DNA of 64,000 bases from Georgenia sp. SYP-B2076 (GCF_003991205.1 NZ_RXOZ01000004.1:54512-118511), one strand, 5' to 3'. Numbered from the stretch's first letter, positions 34,349 to 44,679 are shown. The notes: generated by a model from the sequence alone, not told the origin. Program-made: numbers and translations.

Positions 34349-36724
34349 TCAGGCGCCGGCCGGACTCCGGCCGAGCACCGGCCCGGCGTCGGGCCGCCGG
34401 CCGGACTCCGAGCGCAGCCGGGCCCACACGACCTTCCCCGTCGGCGTGGGCCGCCAGCCCCAGTCTGCGAGACGGTCGACGATGTGCATGCCGAACCCGC
34501 CGACCCGGCCCGCGTGCCGCTCCCGGGTGATCGGGGGCGCAGGGTTCGCGTCCTCCACCTCGATGCGCAGGCCGTCCCCGGTGTCCTGCAGCCGCAGGCC
34601 GATCCGTCCCCAGCCGTGCATGACGGCGTTGGCCATGAGCTCGGAGATCACCAGCTCGGCCGCCGCGACGTCCTCGATGCCCCAGGCGGCGCACGCCCGG
34701 CGGACCGCGTGGCGCGCACGGCCGATCGAGGCGGCGTCCACCGGCATCTGCCAGCGCCGGCGCCGCGGGGCGGCCGAGTCGACCTCGCTCTCCGGGCCGC
34801 CCGGCACGCGGATGACGACGATGGCGACGTCGTCCTCGGGCGCGTCGGCGAGCTGGAGGAGCTCCTCACCGACGCCGGCGGCGTCGGGCGCGTGCACCCG
34901 CGCGGTGAGCGCCCGGAGGGCCTCCACGCCGTCGCGCATGGGCCGGTCCCGCCGCTCGACGAGCCCGTCGGTGAAGAGCACGAGCACGTCCCCGGGCAGC
35001 ACCTCGGTGCGGGCGGTCTCCCGCTCCCCCGTGCCGAAGCCGACGAGCGTGCCGCCCGCGCCGTCCAGGGCGGTGACCTCGCCGTCGCGCAGGCGCAGGG
35101 GCGGCAGGTGGCCGGCGCGCGAGTAGGCCAGGTCCCACACCTCCCCGCGGGGCGTCAGGGTGGCGTAGACGAGCGAGGCCGTCCGCGGGATCCGCATCCC
35201 GGTGACGAGCGCGTCCACCCGGGCGAGCACCGTGCCGGGGTCCACCAGCTCGGCCGCGAAGGCGCGCACCACCGAGCGCAGCTGGCCCATCGCGGCCGCC
35301 GCCTCGACGTCGTGACCGACCACGTCACCGATGACCACGGCGACGACGGAGTCGTGGAGGTTGACGACGTCGTACCAGTCGCCGCCCACCTGGGCGTGCT
35401 CGGCGTTGGGCGCGTAGTACGTCCAGACGTCCAGGCCCTCGACGTCGGCCTGCTCGGGCAGCATGGCCCGCTGCAGGGTCTCCGCGAGCACGTGCTCACG
35501 GGCGTAGAGCTGGGCGTTGTCCATGGCCATGCCCACCCGGCGCGCCACCAGCTCGAGCACGGTGCCGACCTCGTCCGGGAGGACCGGCGACCCCTCGGCC
35601 GGGTCCTGCTCGTCCGCGACCGGGGCGCCGGCGGGCTCCCGGCGCGGCAGGGCCACCAGCAGCCCGAGGGTCCGCTGGCGCCCCAGCACCGGGAGCACGA
35701 GCACCTCGCCCGCGGCGTCGGGCGCGTGCTCGAGGTGCGGCCGGACGATCTCGAGCAGCTGGGCGACGAGCGAGCCGTCGGGCGCCGGGACGTCGGGGGC
35801 GAGGCGGACCGTGCGCATCGTGTTGCCGAGCAGCAGCTCGAGCACCACGTCCCGCTCCGCCCCACGGCCGCGGCGCAGGGCCGCGGCATGGTCGGCGGGC
35901 GGGTCGTCGGCGATGCCGTCCACCTCCTGCAGGGTGCGTCCCGCGACGACGAACCCGCTCCAGGCCACCACCTGCCGGGTCAGCAGGTCGGCGATGGCGC
36001 GCAGCACGTCCCCGGCGTCGGCCTCCTGGAGCAGGTCCGAGACGCGGGCCACGAGGCTCAGCCCGACCCGGGCGCGCCGCTCGACCTCCGCCCGGACCCG
36101 CTCCAGCTCGACGGTCTCCACCTGCGCGGACACGTCGCGCATGACGGCGGTCCACAGCTGCGTCGGCGCGCCGGGCATGTCGAGGGGTGCGAGCTCGAGC
36201 CCTGCCCAGTACTCCGAGCCGTCGGCACGCCGGGCGAGCGTCGTCAGCGACGCGGGCTCGCGACGGGCCAGGGCGGCTCCCACGGAGCGCTGCCCGTCCA
36301 GGCCGAGGCACGGGGCGCGGAGCAGGTCCGGCCCGTCACCCAGCAGCTGCTCGCGGCTGTACCCGCTCAGCGCGGCGGCGGCCCGGTTGACCGCCACGGT
36401 CTTCCAGACGTTCTCCGGGCCCGTCTCGACGACGGCGACCGCCTCGGGCAGCTGCTCCAGGACCGCCTCGGCCCACCGGGGCACGGCCACGGCCGAGTCG
36501 TGGTCGGCGCGTGCGGAGGTCCGTGCGACCGGCTGGTGCGGGTGGGGCGCGCCGGCGGCGTCCTGCGGGCTCGCGGCCGGGTCGACGTCGGGGCTCCCGG
36601 AACCACCGGCGGGAGTGTCGATGGGGACCAAGGTCCCACGATCGGTCGCCGTCGTCGCAGACGCCGAGTGGCGCGCCGCGCCGACGGCCTCGCGCACGCG
36701 CGACTCGTCGGGGGGATTGCCCAT
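34349..36724 (-). CDS. PAS-GAF-PP2C phosphatase with C-terminal HATPase kinase domain
   Basis: Multi-domain regulator of 791 residues, soluble. Order: disordered Ala/Pro-rich head (1-80), PAS (about 85-190), GAF (about 215-400), SpoIIE-type PP2C phosphatase (about 410-620; VGGDWYDVV, IGDVVGHDVEAAAAM, FTDGLVERRDR, EDDVAIVVI) and an RsbW-like ATPase (about 630-770; ELVISELMANAVMHG, GFGMHIVDRLADWGW). It thus joins the phosphatase and the anti-sigma kinase of a partner switch in one chain, with PAS/GAF sensing. GGAG lies about 9 bases before the ATG at 36724. It is flanked by two STAS proteins, its likely substrates. No sigma factor gene is close. Confidence 0.9.
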   Translation of the reverse strand: MGNPPDESRVREAVGAARHSASATTATDRGTLVPIDTPAGGSGSPDVDPAASPQDAAGAPHPHQPVARTSARADHDSAVAVPRWAEAVLEQLPEAVAVVETGPENVWKTVAVNRAAAALSGYSREQLLGDGPDLLRAPCLGLDGQRSVGAALARREPASLTTLARRADGSEYWAGLELAPLDMPGAPTQLWTAVMRDVSAQVETVELERVRAEVERRARVGLSLVARVSDLLQEADAGDVLRAIADLLTRQVVAWSGFVVAGRTLQEVDGIADDPPADHAAALRRGRGAERDVVLELLLGNTMRTVRLAPDVPAPDGSLVAQLLEIVRPHLEHAPDAAGEVLVLPVLGRQRTLGLLVALPRREPAGAPVADEQDPAEGSPVLPDEVGTVLELVARRVGMAMDNAQLYAREHVLAETLQRAMLPEQADVEGLDVWTYYAPNAEHAQVGGDWYDVVNLHDSVVAVVIGDVVGHDVEAAAAMGQLRSVVRAFAAELVDPGTVLARVDALVTGMRIPRTASLVYATLTPRGEVWDLAYSRAGHLPPLRLRDGEVTALDGAGGTLVGFGTGERETARTEVLPGDVLVLFTDGLVERRDRPMRDGVEALRALTARVHAPDAAGVGEELLQLADAPEDDVAIVVIRVPGGPESEVDSAAPRRRRWQMPVDAASIGRARHAVRRACAAWGIEDVAAAELVISELMANAVMHGWGRIGLRLQDTGDGLRIEVEDANPAPPITRERHAGRVGGFGMHIVDRLADWGWRPTPTGKVVWARLRSESGRRPDAGPVLGRSPAGA

Positions 36725-36749
36725 CGGTGTCTCCAATCGTCTAGCGTTC

Positions 36750-36767
36750 CTTACGATGCCCCGTAAG
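36750..36767. promoter_or_regulatory. Inverted repeat between divergent PP2C and STAS genes
   Basis: CTTACG-atgccc-CGTAAG is a perfect 6+6+6 inverted repeat midway in the 93-base divergent promoter region, in locally AT-richer DNA. It may be an operator that controls both genes. Confidence 0.4.
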
Positions 36768-36817
36768 CGCGTGCGTCGCATGTGCGCACCGATCAATTCT
36801 GGCCGAAAGGATGTGCC

Positions 36818-37219
36818 GTGCCTGACGTGACTCAAGAGCCGCCGTCGAACGACACCTCGACGAACGCCGCGATGGCCGGCGTCGAGACAGGCTCGGTGCA
36901 CGTCATGGTCTCCGCGACCCGAACGCGGATCGTGCTCTCCGGCGAGGTGGACGTCGCTCTGGCGAGCGACCTGGCCGAGGCCGTCCACGACGCTGAGCGG
37001 GCCGGCCTGCCGGTCGAGATCGACGCCCGCCATGTGACCTTCATGGACTCGTCCGGCGTGACCATGCTGGCGCGCCTCGCGCACCGCGCCGGCAGGCTCA
37101 CGATGATCCAGCCGCCCGACGTCGTGCGGTTCCTGCTCGAGGTCACGCGGATCGGCGAGGTCATCGACGTCCTCGACGTCGACCCGGGCTTCCCCGAGAA
37201 CCCGACAGACGCGGCCTGA
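36818..37219 (+). CDS. STAS-domain anti-sigma factor antagonist
   Basis: Second RsbV-like protein, 133 residues, with the phospho-acceptor Ser78 in MDSSGVTM. A 25-residue polar N-terminal tail precedes the STAS fold. The GTG at 36818 was chosen because GAAAGGA lies 7 bases upstream; an ATG at 36811 is in another frame and soon hits a stop. It is divergent from the PP2C-kinase protein, the likely partner. Confidence 0.85.
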   Translation: MPDVTQEPPSNDTSTNAAMAGVETGSVHVMVSATRTRIVLSGEVDVALASDLAEAVHDAERAGLPVEIDARHVTFMDSSGVTMLARLAHRAGRLTMIQPPDVVRFLLEVTRIGEVIDVLDVDPGFPENPTDAA

Positions 37220-37317
37220 CGGCGTCCTGGCCGGCGCGCGTCGCGGCCCCGACGCCGCACGCCAGGTCCGCATGGCCTGGCCGCACGGCGTCAGGGCCGC
37301 ACGCTGCGCCGCACGAG

Positions 37318-37357
37318 CCCCGGGCCGGGGTCCGGGAGTCCGGACTCCGGCCCGGGG
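37318..37357. terminator. Hairpin terminator between STAS and fba genes
   Basis: An 18-base stem (37318-37335 with 37340-37357), containing one G-T wobble, closes a GAGT loop. It lies between convergent genes, 18 bases before the fba stop. No T-run. Confidence 0.7.
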
Positions 37358-37375
37358 GCCGCGGGATGGAGCGGC

Positions 37376-38398
<1,023 letters not shown>

Positions 38399-38535
38399 GA
38401 CAGATCTCCTGTGCTCGATGTCCTTGTGGACGCCATTGTCCCACTGGATGCGCCGACTCACACGGCACCGGGGGATACGGGTGTCGCCGCACGCCTGCGC
38501 CGCACACGCCCCGCGGGGCCCGCGGGCGCGCCCTC

Positions 38536-39222
38536 TCAGCCCGGCGGGGGCGCGGCGTGCTGCAGCATCCAGGCGTGCATGGCCACCGCGGCCGCCGCGC
38601 CGGCGTTGATGGAGCGCGTGGAGCCGTACTGGCTGATGCGCAGCACCTCCTGGCACCCGTCGATCGCCTCGGCGCTCAGTCCGTCAGACTCCTGGCCGAA
38701 GACCATCACGCACGCCCGCGGCAGGGCACGGCCCTCGATCGGCACGGACCCGGGCACGTTGTCGATGCCCAGGACGGGCAGCCCCTCGCCGCGTGCCCAC
38801 GCGAGCAGGTCGGCGACGCCGGCGTGGTGGCGCAGGTGCTGGTACCGGTCGGTGACCATGGCGCCGCGCCTGTTCCACCGTCGCCTGCCCACGATGTGCA
38901 CCCCGGCCACGGCGAACGCGTTGGCCGTCCGCACCACGGAACCGATGTTCATGTCGTGAGAGAAGTTCTCGATCGCCACGTGCAGGGGGTGCCGGCGGGC
39001 ATCGATGTCGGCGACGATCGCCTCGACCGTCCAGTACCGGTACCGGTCCAGCACGTTGCGCCGGTCCCCGGCGGCGAGCAGCTCCGGGTCGTAGCGGGGG
39101 TCGGCGGGCCAGGCGCCCACCCCCCCGGGCCATGGGCCGACGCCCACCTCCGGCGCGGCCACCGCCTCCGGCGCACCGCCCTCGGCGCCCGCTCCCCCGT
39201 CGGTCCGCACGTTCTCGCTCAC
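38536..39222 (-). CDS. TrmH/SpoU family RNA 2'-O-methyltransferase
   Basis: SPOUT methyltransferase of 228 residues that methylates a ribose 2'-OH of rRNA or tRNA with S-adenosylmethionine. The three SpoU motifs are FSHDMNIGSVVRTANAF, VMVFGQESDGLS and ISQYGSTRSINAGAAAA, the last forming the knot. The Gly/Pro-rich N-terminal 45 residues are an extension. The GTG at 39222 has GGGAGGA about 8 bases upstream. The exact RNA target is unknown. Divergent from the HAD phosphatase gene. Confidence 0.88.
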   Translation of the reverse strand: MSENVRTDGGAGAEGGAPEAVAAPEVGVGPWPGGVGAWPADPRYDPELLAAGDRRNVLDRYRYWTVEAIVADIDARRHPLHVAIENFSHDMNIGSVVRTANAFAVAGVHIVGRRRWNRRGAMVTDRYQHLRHHAGVADLLAWARGEGLPVLGIDNVPGSVPIEGRALPRACVMVFGQESDGLSAEAIDGCQEVLRISQYGSTRSINAGAAAAVAMHAWMLQHAAPPPG

Positions 39223-39376
39223 GCGGTCATCCTCCCAGCCGTGACCGGTCACACGCGCCGCTGTCCCGCCCGCGCCGAGCAGGGTCGGTATCGTCAGGAG
39301 CGGCGCGGGCGCTCCCCGGGCCAACGGGTGCGCCCGACCGGCGCGACCGTGCCTGACGCAACGGAGGCCGCAGCAC

Positions 39377-40150
39377 ATGACCGAGCAGATCCAGAGCTGG
39401 CTCACGGACATGGACGGGGTGCTCGTCCACGAGGGCAACGCCCTTCCCGGGGCGGCCGACTTCATCGCCCGGCTGACGGAGCTCGAGCGCCCGTTCCTCG
39501 TGCTGACGAACAACTCCATCTTCACGCCTCGGGACCTCGCCGCCCGTCTCGCCGCATCCGGCATCACGGTGCCGGAGGAGCGCATCTGGACCTCCGCGCT
39601 GGCCACCGCCAACTTCGTCAAGCAGCAGCTGCCCGGCGGGAGCGCGTACGTCATCGGGGAGGCGGGCCTGACGACGGCGCTCTACCAGGCGGGCTACACG
39701 ATGACGGACACGGACCCGGACTACGTCATCCTCGGCGAGACGCGCACGTACTCCTTCTCCTCCATCACGCGGGCCATCCGGCTCGTCAACGACGGCGCCC
39801 GGTTCATCGCCACGAACCCCGACCCGACGGGGCCCTCCCAGGAGGGACCGCTCCCGGCCACCGGCGCGGTCGCGGCGCTGATCACCAAGGCCACGAACCG
39901 CAGCCCGTACTTCATCGGCAAGCCGAACCCCGTCATGATCCGCGCGGCGCTGAACCGCATCGAGGCGCACTCGGAGACGACGGCGATGATCGGGGACCGC
40001 ATGGACACCGACGTCCTCGCCGGCATGGAGGCCGGCCTGCGCACGTACCTCGTGCTCACGGGGTCCACGCACGCCGCCGACGTCGAGAAGTACCCGTTCC
40101 GGCCCAGCGAGGTCCGCCAGTCGATCGCCGACATCGTCGACCTCATCTGA
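39377..40150 (+). CDS. HAD-IIA family phosphatase, NagD-like
   Basis: Phosphatase of 257 residues. The catalytic Asp pair is Asp11/Asp13 in DMDGVL; motif II is LTNNS; the cap is the large C2 type; the Lys is in FIGKPNP and the metal Asp residues in IGDRMDTDV. Such enzymes remove phosphate from nucleotides or sugar phosphates (NagD from UMP and GMP). GGAGG lies 9 bases before the ATG. Substrate unknown. A hairpin follows. Confidence 0.9.
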   Translation: MTEQIQSWLTDMDGVLVHEGNALPGAADFIARLTELERPFLVLTNNSIFTPRDLAARLAASGITVPEERIWTSALATANFVKQQLPGGSAYVIGEAGLTTALYQAGYTMTDTDPDYVILGETRTYSFSSITRAIRLVNDGARFIATNPDPTGPSQEGPLPATGAVAALITKATNRSPYFIGKPNPVMIRAALNRIEAHSETTAMIGDRMDTDVLAGMEAGLRTYLVLTGSTHAADVEKYPFRPSEVRQSIADIVDLI

Positions 40151-40157
40151 CACCGCC

Positions 40158-40181
40158 GAGGCGCCACGGGGGCGGCGCCTC
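40158..40181. terminator. Hairpin between the HAD and LemA genes
   Basis: GAGGCGCC (40158-40165) pairs with GGCGCCTC (40174-40181). It lies directly after the HAD stop and overlaps the LemA stop codon, so it may end both convergent transcripts. Confidence 0.5.
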
Positions 40182-40872
40182 AGCGTGCGGCCCGCTCACC
40201 GCCTGGCTCGCCGGGCAGGACGGCACCGCGCTGCCCCCGCGCCTGCCCGGGGGCGCGCCGGCGATCCTCGGGCCGCCCGTAGCCTCCGGCCGCGCCGTCA
40301 CGGTCGAAGCTGACCGCCGGTGCGGCGCGCACGGCGGGGTCGTTTGCCTCGAAGTACTCGGCGGGCCGCAGGCCGAGGAGCGCGGCGACGACGTTGGCCG
40401 GGAAGCGTGCCGTCCGCGTGTTGAGCTGGCGCACGTTGGCGTTGTAGAACCGCCGCCCGGCCGCGATGTGGTCTTCCGTGCTCGTGAGCTCGGCCTGGAG
40501 CCGGACGAAGGAGTCCGCCGTCCGGAGCCGGGGATACGCCTCGGCGACGGCGAACAACCGGCCGAGCGCGGCGGTGAGCACGTTCTCCTGGTCCGCCTGC
40601 CGGCTCGGCGTGGCGCTGGGCGCCGCCGCGGCCGTCCGGGCCCGCGTGACCTCGTCGAGGACTTCCCGCTCCTGCGGGGCATGGTCGGCGACCGTCTGGA
40701 GGAGGGCTGGGACGAGGTCGTACCGCCGGTGGAGCTCGACGTCGATCTGGCGCCAGGCCTCCTCCACGAGGTGCCGGAGCCGGATCAGGCCGTTGTAGGT
40801 CGCCAGCGCCCAGAGCAGGAGGACCAGGACGACCGCCCCGAGGAGGACCAGTGCCACACCTGTCGCGTCCAT
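40180..40872 (-). CDS. LemA family membrane protein
   Basis: Protein of 230 residues with one N-terminal TM helix (about 6-25) and a helical LemA domain outside or inside the membrane (NGLIRLRHLVEEAWRQIDVELHRRYDLVPAL is the signature region, then FYNANVRQLNTRTARFPANVVA). The Gly/Arg-rich 35-residue tail is not typical. GGAGGG lies 6 bases before the ATG. LemA function is unclear. Confidence 0.9.
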   Translation of the reverse strand: MDATGVALVLLGAVVLVLLLWALATYNGLIRLRHLVEEAWRQIDVELHRRYDLVPALLQTVADHAPQEREVLDEVTRARTAAAAPSATPSRQADQENVLTAALGRLFAVAEAYPRLRTADSFVRLQAELTSTEDHIAAGRRFYNANVRQLNTRTARFPANVVAALLGLRPAEYFEANDPAVRAAPAVSFDRDGAAGGYGRPEDRRRAPGQARGQRGAVLPGEPGGERAAR

Positions 40873-40996
40873 CAGGGCCCTCCGCGCTCGACGCCGCCGC
40901 TGGGTCCATTACAGCAGGCCGTGGGCACGGCCCGCCCGGCGATGGCCACGGCGGACCCCCGGCATGGTGGCAGGACGACGGGGGCGCGGCGCTCAG

Positions 40997-41569
40997 TCAG
41001 TCCAGGCCGAGGTCCGCGAGGCCGAGCGCGGCGAGGTAGGGCACCCCGGTCGCCTCGATCGCCTCGCGGGCGCCGGTGGCGCGGTCGACCACGACCGCCA
41101 CGGCGACCACCTCGGCGCCCGCCTCCCGCAGCGCCTCGATGGCGCTGAGCGGGCTCCCGCCGGTGGTGGAGGTGTCCTCGAGGACGACCACGCGCCGGCC
41201 CGCGACGTCCGGTCCCTCGACCCGCCGGCGCATGCCATGGGACTTGGCCTCCTTGCGCACCACGAAGGCGTCCAGGTTGAGCCCGCGCGAGGCGGCGGCG
41301 TGCAGCAGGGCCGTCGCCACCGGGTCCGCGCCCATCGTCAGCCCGCCGACGGCGTCGACCTCCTCGGGTCCGAAGCCGGCCTCCTCGAGCATGTCGAGCA
41401 TGACGTGACCGATCAGGGGCGCCGCCGCGTGGTGCAGGGTGGCGCGGCGCATGTCGACGTAGAAGTCGGACGTCAGCCCGGACGCCAGCGTGACCTCGCC
41501 GCGCACGACGGCGAGCTCGTTGACGAGGGCGGCCAGCTGGCCGCGGGGGGTGTCGTTGGGGGTGCTCAC
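40997..41569 (-). CDS. pyrE: Orotate phosphoribosyltransferase
   Basis: Enzyme of 190 residues making orotidine 5'-phosphate from orotate and PRPP. The PRPP loop is VVVLEDTSTTGGS; LTSDFYVDMRRATLH and RKEAKSHG are the PyrE signatures. The GTG at 41569 has a TAGGCT box exactly 7 bases upstream and no Shine-Dalgarno, so a leaderless mRNA is likely. No other pyr gene is near. Confidence 0.95.
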   Translation of the reverse strand: MSTPNDTPRGQLAALVNELAVVRGEVTLASGLTSDFYVDMRRATLHHAAAPLIGHVMLDMLEEAGFGPEEVDAVGGLTMGADPVATALLHAAASRGLNLDAFVVRKEAKSHGMRRRVEGPDVAGRRVVVLEDTSTTGGSPLSAIEALREAGAEVVAVAVVVDRATGAREAIEATGVPYLAALGLADLGLD

Positions 41570-41639
41570 GCACGCCAGCCTAATCGGGCGACGACGGCGG
41601 CCCGGGCGAGGGCGCCGCGGCGAGACGCGCCCCGCGCGG

Positions 41640-42065
41640 TCAGGCGGGGCCGAGCCGGACGAGGTCGTGCGCGGCGAGCGCTCCGAGCTCGTCGGCGACC
41701 ATCCAGATGCTGCTGATCCGGCCGTCGGTGAGGGTGAGGATGTCGATCACCCGCAGGCTCAGCGCGGCCCCCGTCGCCTCGAGGGTCCCGGCGGAGGTCG
41801 CCAGGCGCCCGGTCTGGCGGCCGCTCAGCCGGAAGGCCACCGCGACGCGGTCCTCACCCTCGCAGACCTCGAGCAGCTCGCGGCGCAGGTCGGCGAACGT
41901 CCCCCGGATGCCCGCCGCACGCGCGGCGAGGTCGGCGGCCGACAACGGCGTCCCGTTCACGGTCACGGGGTCGGTGTAGAACCTGCGGAAGGCCTCGACC
42001 GCCGCCGGCCCGGAGAGCCCCGGGTCGGTCCACAGCCTCATCAGCCCCTCGACGTCGAATGCCAT
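41640..42065 (-). CDS. SnoaL-like / NTF2-family protein
   Basis: Small protein of 141 residues with a cone-shaped NTF2 fold pattern: an N-terminal helix with LWTDPGLSGPAAVEAFRRFYTDPVTVNGTPLSAADL, then alternating strands. It resembles the ester cyclase/polyketide cyclase group; catalytic residues cannot be set by eye. GGGAGG lies 8 bases upstream of the ATG. It lies 78 bases downstream of the SDR gene and may be cotranscribed with it. Confidence 0.75.
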   Translation of the reverse strand: MAFDVEGLMRLWTDPGLSGPAAVEAFRRFYTDPVTVNGTPLSAADLAARAAGIRGTFADLRRELLEVCEGEDRVAVAFRLSGRQTGRLATSAGTLEATGAALSLRVIDILTLTDGRISSIWMVADELGALAAHDLVRLGPA

Positions 42066-42143
42066 GACCCCAACCTCCCGAGTGTTCGCGGCGTTCGTGC
42101 ACCGCCGTCGACGACGTGGCCCGCGGCCGCCGCGCCCCGCGTG

Positions 42144-42917
42144 TCAGCGCAGGGCGCGCCCGCTCGCGGCGGCCCCGGCGACCTTCCGCACCAGCCGGCG
42201 CGGCGTGTGCCGCAGGGCCACTGCGGCGGCGGTGTACCGCAGGGACGGGGTGACGACGACCTGTCCGCGCCGCACGGCCGTCAGGGCGGCGGACGCCACC
42301 CGCTCGACGTCCACCCAGGCCGACGCGGGCCACGTGGCGGCGTCGAGCCCGGCGCGCTCGTGGAACTCCGTGCGCACGAGCCCGGGGCACAGGGCGGTGG
42401 CGGTCACGTGGGTGCCCGCGAGCTCGCCGGCGAGGCCCTCGGTGAAGGCCAGCACCCAGGCCTTGTGCGCGGCGTAGGTCCCCATCGTGGTCCACGCGGC
42501 CATCGAGGAGACGTTGAGGATGGCGCCGTGCCCGCGGGCCACCATGGCCTCCGCCGCGACCTTGGACAGGACCAGGACGGAGTGCACCATCACCTCCAGC
42601 GCCAGCTCCTCGCGCCCCAGGTCCCCGCCGACGAGGCGCTGCCCCAGGCCGAAGCCCGCGTTGTTGACGAGCAGACCCACCGGGCGCGCGTCGCGCCGCA
42701 GCCGGTCGGTGACGACGCCGCGGCCCTCGACGCTGCCCAGGTCGGCCGTGAGGACCTCCACGTCGACGCCGGCCGCGGAGCGGATCTGGTGGGCCACCTT
42801 CTCCAGGCGGTCGGTCGTGCGCGCGACGAGCACGAGGTGGTGCCGCGCCGCGGCCAGCTGCCAGGCGAGCTCCAGGCCGATCCCTGATGTGGCGCCCGTG
42901 ACCAGTGCGGTTCCCAT
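42144..42917 (-). CDS. Short-chain dehydrogenase/reductase
   Basis: SDR oxidoreductase of 257 residues. NAD(P) motif TGATSGIG, structural NNAG (LLVNNAGFG), catalytic Ser in NVSSMAAW and Tyr/Lys in YAAHK. A hydrophobic basic C-terminus (VALRHTPRRLVRKV) follows. The ATG at 42917 has TACGCT 6 bases upstream and no Shine-Dalgarno, so it is probably leaderless. Substrate unknown. Confidence 0.88.
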   Translation of the reverse strand: MGTALVTGATSGIGLELAWQLAAARHHLVLVARTTDRLEKVAHQIRSAAGVDVEVLTADLGSVEGRGVVTDRLRRDARPVGLLVNNAGFGLGQRLVGGDLGREELALEVMVHSVLVLSKVAAEAMVARGHGAILNVSSMAAWTTMGTYAAHKAWVLAFTEGLAGELAGTHVTATALCPGLVRTEFHERAGLDAATWPASAWVDVERVASAALTAVRRGQVVVTPSLRYTAAAVALRHTPRRLVRKVAGAAASGRALR

Positions 42918-43004
42918 GCTGGCAGCGTAGGTCGCCACCCGGCGCGGGGGCGCGACGAGGGCGCGCGCCCGGCCGTGTCGGACCAGGACGGTAGCGTCTG
43001 ACCC

Positions 43005-43787
43005 ATGAGGCTGGCGACGTGGAACGTGAACTCCATCCGCACCCGTGTGGACCGGGTGGTGGCCTTCCTGGAGCGCTCGGGCACGGACGTGCTCGCGATG
43101 CAGGAGACCAAGTGCAAGGACGAGCAGTTCCCGATGGAAGCGTTCGAGGCCGCCGGGTACCAGGTCGCCCACCACGGGCTGAGCCAGTGGAACGGCGTCG
43201 CCGTCGCCTCCCGGGTGGGGATCTCCGACGTCGAGATCGGCTTCCCCGGGATGCCCACCTGGGGTGACCCGGCCGCCGCGGAGTCCCGCGCGCTCGGGGC
43301 CACGTGCGACGGCGTGCGCGTGTGGAGCCTGTACATCCCGAACGGCCGCACGCTCGAGGACCCGCACTACCAGTACAAGCTGCAGTGGATGGGCGCGCTC
43401 CGCGACGCCGCCGGGGCGTGGCTCTCGGACGACCCCGACGCCCAGATCGCCCTCGTCGGGGACTGGAACATCGCGCCGCTCGACTCCGACGTGTGGGACA
43501 TGGGGGCCTTCGAGGGCGCCACGCACGTCTCCGAGCCCGAGCGGGCGGCGTTCCGGTCCCTCGAGGACGTCGGCTACACCGAGGTCACGCGCACGCACGC
43601 GCCGGAGCAGTACACGTACTGGGACTACCAGCGGCTGCGCTTCCCCAAGAACGAGGGCATGCGCATCGACTTCGTCCAGGCGTCCCCCGAGCTGGCCGCC
43701 CACGTCGTCGGCGCCCAGATCGACCGCAACGAGCGCAAGGGCAAGGGGGCGAGCGACCACGTCCCCGTCATCGTCGACCTCGGCTGA
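43005..43787 (+). CDS. xth: Exodeoxyribonuclease III
   Basis: Mg-dependent AP endonuclease/3'-5' exonuclease of 260 residues for base-excision repair. Motifs: LATWNVNSIRTR, LAMQETKCKDEQFP, YIPNGR, GDWNIAPLDSDVW, RIDFVQASP and GASDHVPVIVDL, giving the catalytic Glu, Asp, Asn and the final Asp-His pair. TAGCGT lies 7 bases before the ATG with no Shine-Dalgarno, so it is likely leaderless. Confidence 0.96.
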   Translation: MRLATWNVNSIRTRVDRVVAFLERSGTDVLAMQETKCKDEQFPMEAFEAAGYQVAHHGLSQWNGVAVASRVGISDVEIGFPGMPTWGDPAAAESRALGATCDGVRVWSLYIPNGRTLEDPHYQYKLQWMGALRDAAGAWLSDDPDAQIALVGDWNIAPLDSDVWDMGAFEGATHVSEPERAAFRSLEDVGYTEVTRTHAPEQYTYWDYQRLRFPKNEGMRIDFVQASPELAAHVVGAQIDRNERKGKGASDHVPVIVDLG

Positions 43788-43882
43788 GCGGCCCCACGTG
43801 GTCGCGCGCACAGCCGCCGGGCCGGTGCCACGCCCCGCGGCGCCGGCGTGCCTCCGGCGCCGACGCCGGTAGGGTTCGGCCC

Positions 43883-44629
43883 ATGACCACGCCGTGGGGA
43901 GCGCCGCAGGGCGGCCCGCTCGGTGGGTCGGGCGCCGTCGCGCCGGCGCGGAACCTCTACGGGCAGTCCTTCGGCACCGGGCAGCCGCACAACTCCCCGC
44001 CACCGTCACGGCCGACGACCGGCGCGGGCCGGCCGCTGGGCCTCCTCGCGATCCTCGTCGCCCTCCCGCTGGGACCGCTGGGTGTGGTGCTCGGCGGCAT
44101 CTCCTACACCCAGGCGCGACGCGGGAACGGCCCCCGCGCCCCCGGCGTCGCGGCGATGATCCTCGGGGCGCTGATGACGCTGGGGGTGGCCCTGTGGGTC
44201 CTGACCTCCCTCGCGACCGCCCTGACCACGATCGACGCCGCCCCCGGTCCCGGCGGCCCGGGGCCGGTGCCCATCGGCGCGATGGAGGTCGGTGACTGCG
44301 CGCTCGACCTCGACCCCGGCGTGCCCACGGTCGAGCTCGTCGACTGCGGCGAGCGCCATCAGGCCGAGGCCTTCGCCGACGTCGACCTCGGGCGGGGCGC
44401 CTACCCGGGCCCGGACGCCGTCGTCAGCCGGGCCGAGAGCCGCTGCCTCGACGCGGCGGACGCCGCGATCCCCGCCGACGCCGACACGAGCGACATCCGG
44501 GTCGCCGTCATCACCCCGGACCAGCGCGCATGGGACCAGGGCCTGACCGCCGCCCGGTGCGTGATCCTCGACGCCGGCGGGCGCGGCCTCACCGGGAGCC
44601 TGGCGGACGGGACGCTGCAGACGCACTGA
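43883..44629 (+). CDS. DUF4190/septum-formation-like membrane protein
   Basis: Protein of 248 residues: Gly/Pro/Ser-rich cytoplasmic head (1-50), a DUF4190-type pair of TM helices (LGLLAILVALPLGPLGVVLG and AMILGALMTLGVALWVLTSL) and an extracellular domain with MEVGDCALDL, ELVDCGERHQAEAF and CLDAAD, the four-Cys pattern of the actinobacterial 'septum formation' domain. The ATG is preceded by TAGGGT at 7 bases and no Shine-Dalgarno, so it is probably leaderless. Role unproven. Confidence 0.8.
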   Translation: MTTPWGAPQGGPLGGSGAVAPARNLYGQSFGTGQPHNSPPPSRPTTGAGRPLGLLAILVALPLGPLGVVLGGISYTQARRGNGPRAPGVAAMILGALMTLGVALWVLTSLATALTTIDAAPGPGGPGPVPIGAMEVGDCALDLDPGVPTVELVDCGERHQAEAFADVDLGRGAYPGPDAVVSRAESRCLDAADAAIPADADTSDIRVAVITPDQRAWDQGLTAARCVILDAGGRGLTGSLADGTLQTH

Positions 44630-44679
44630 GCAGCCTATGAGGCGGTAGTCAAGGGTGCCGTTCTTGCGTCGCGGGGCGG

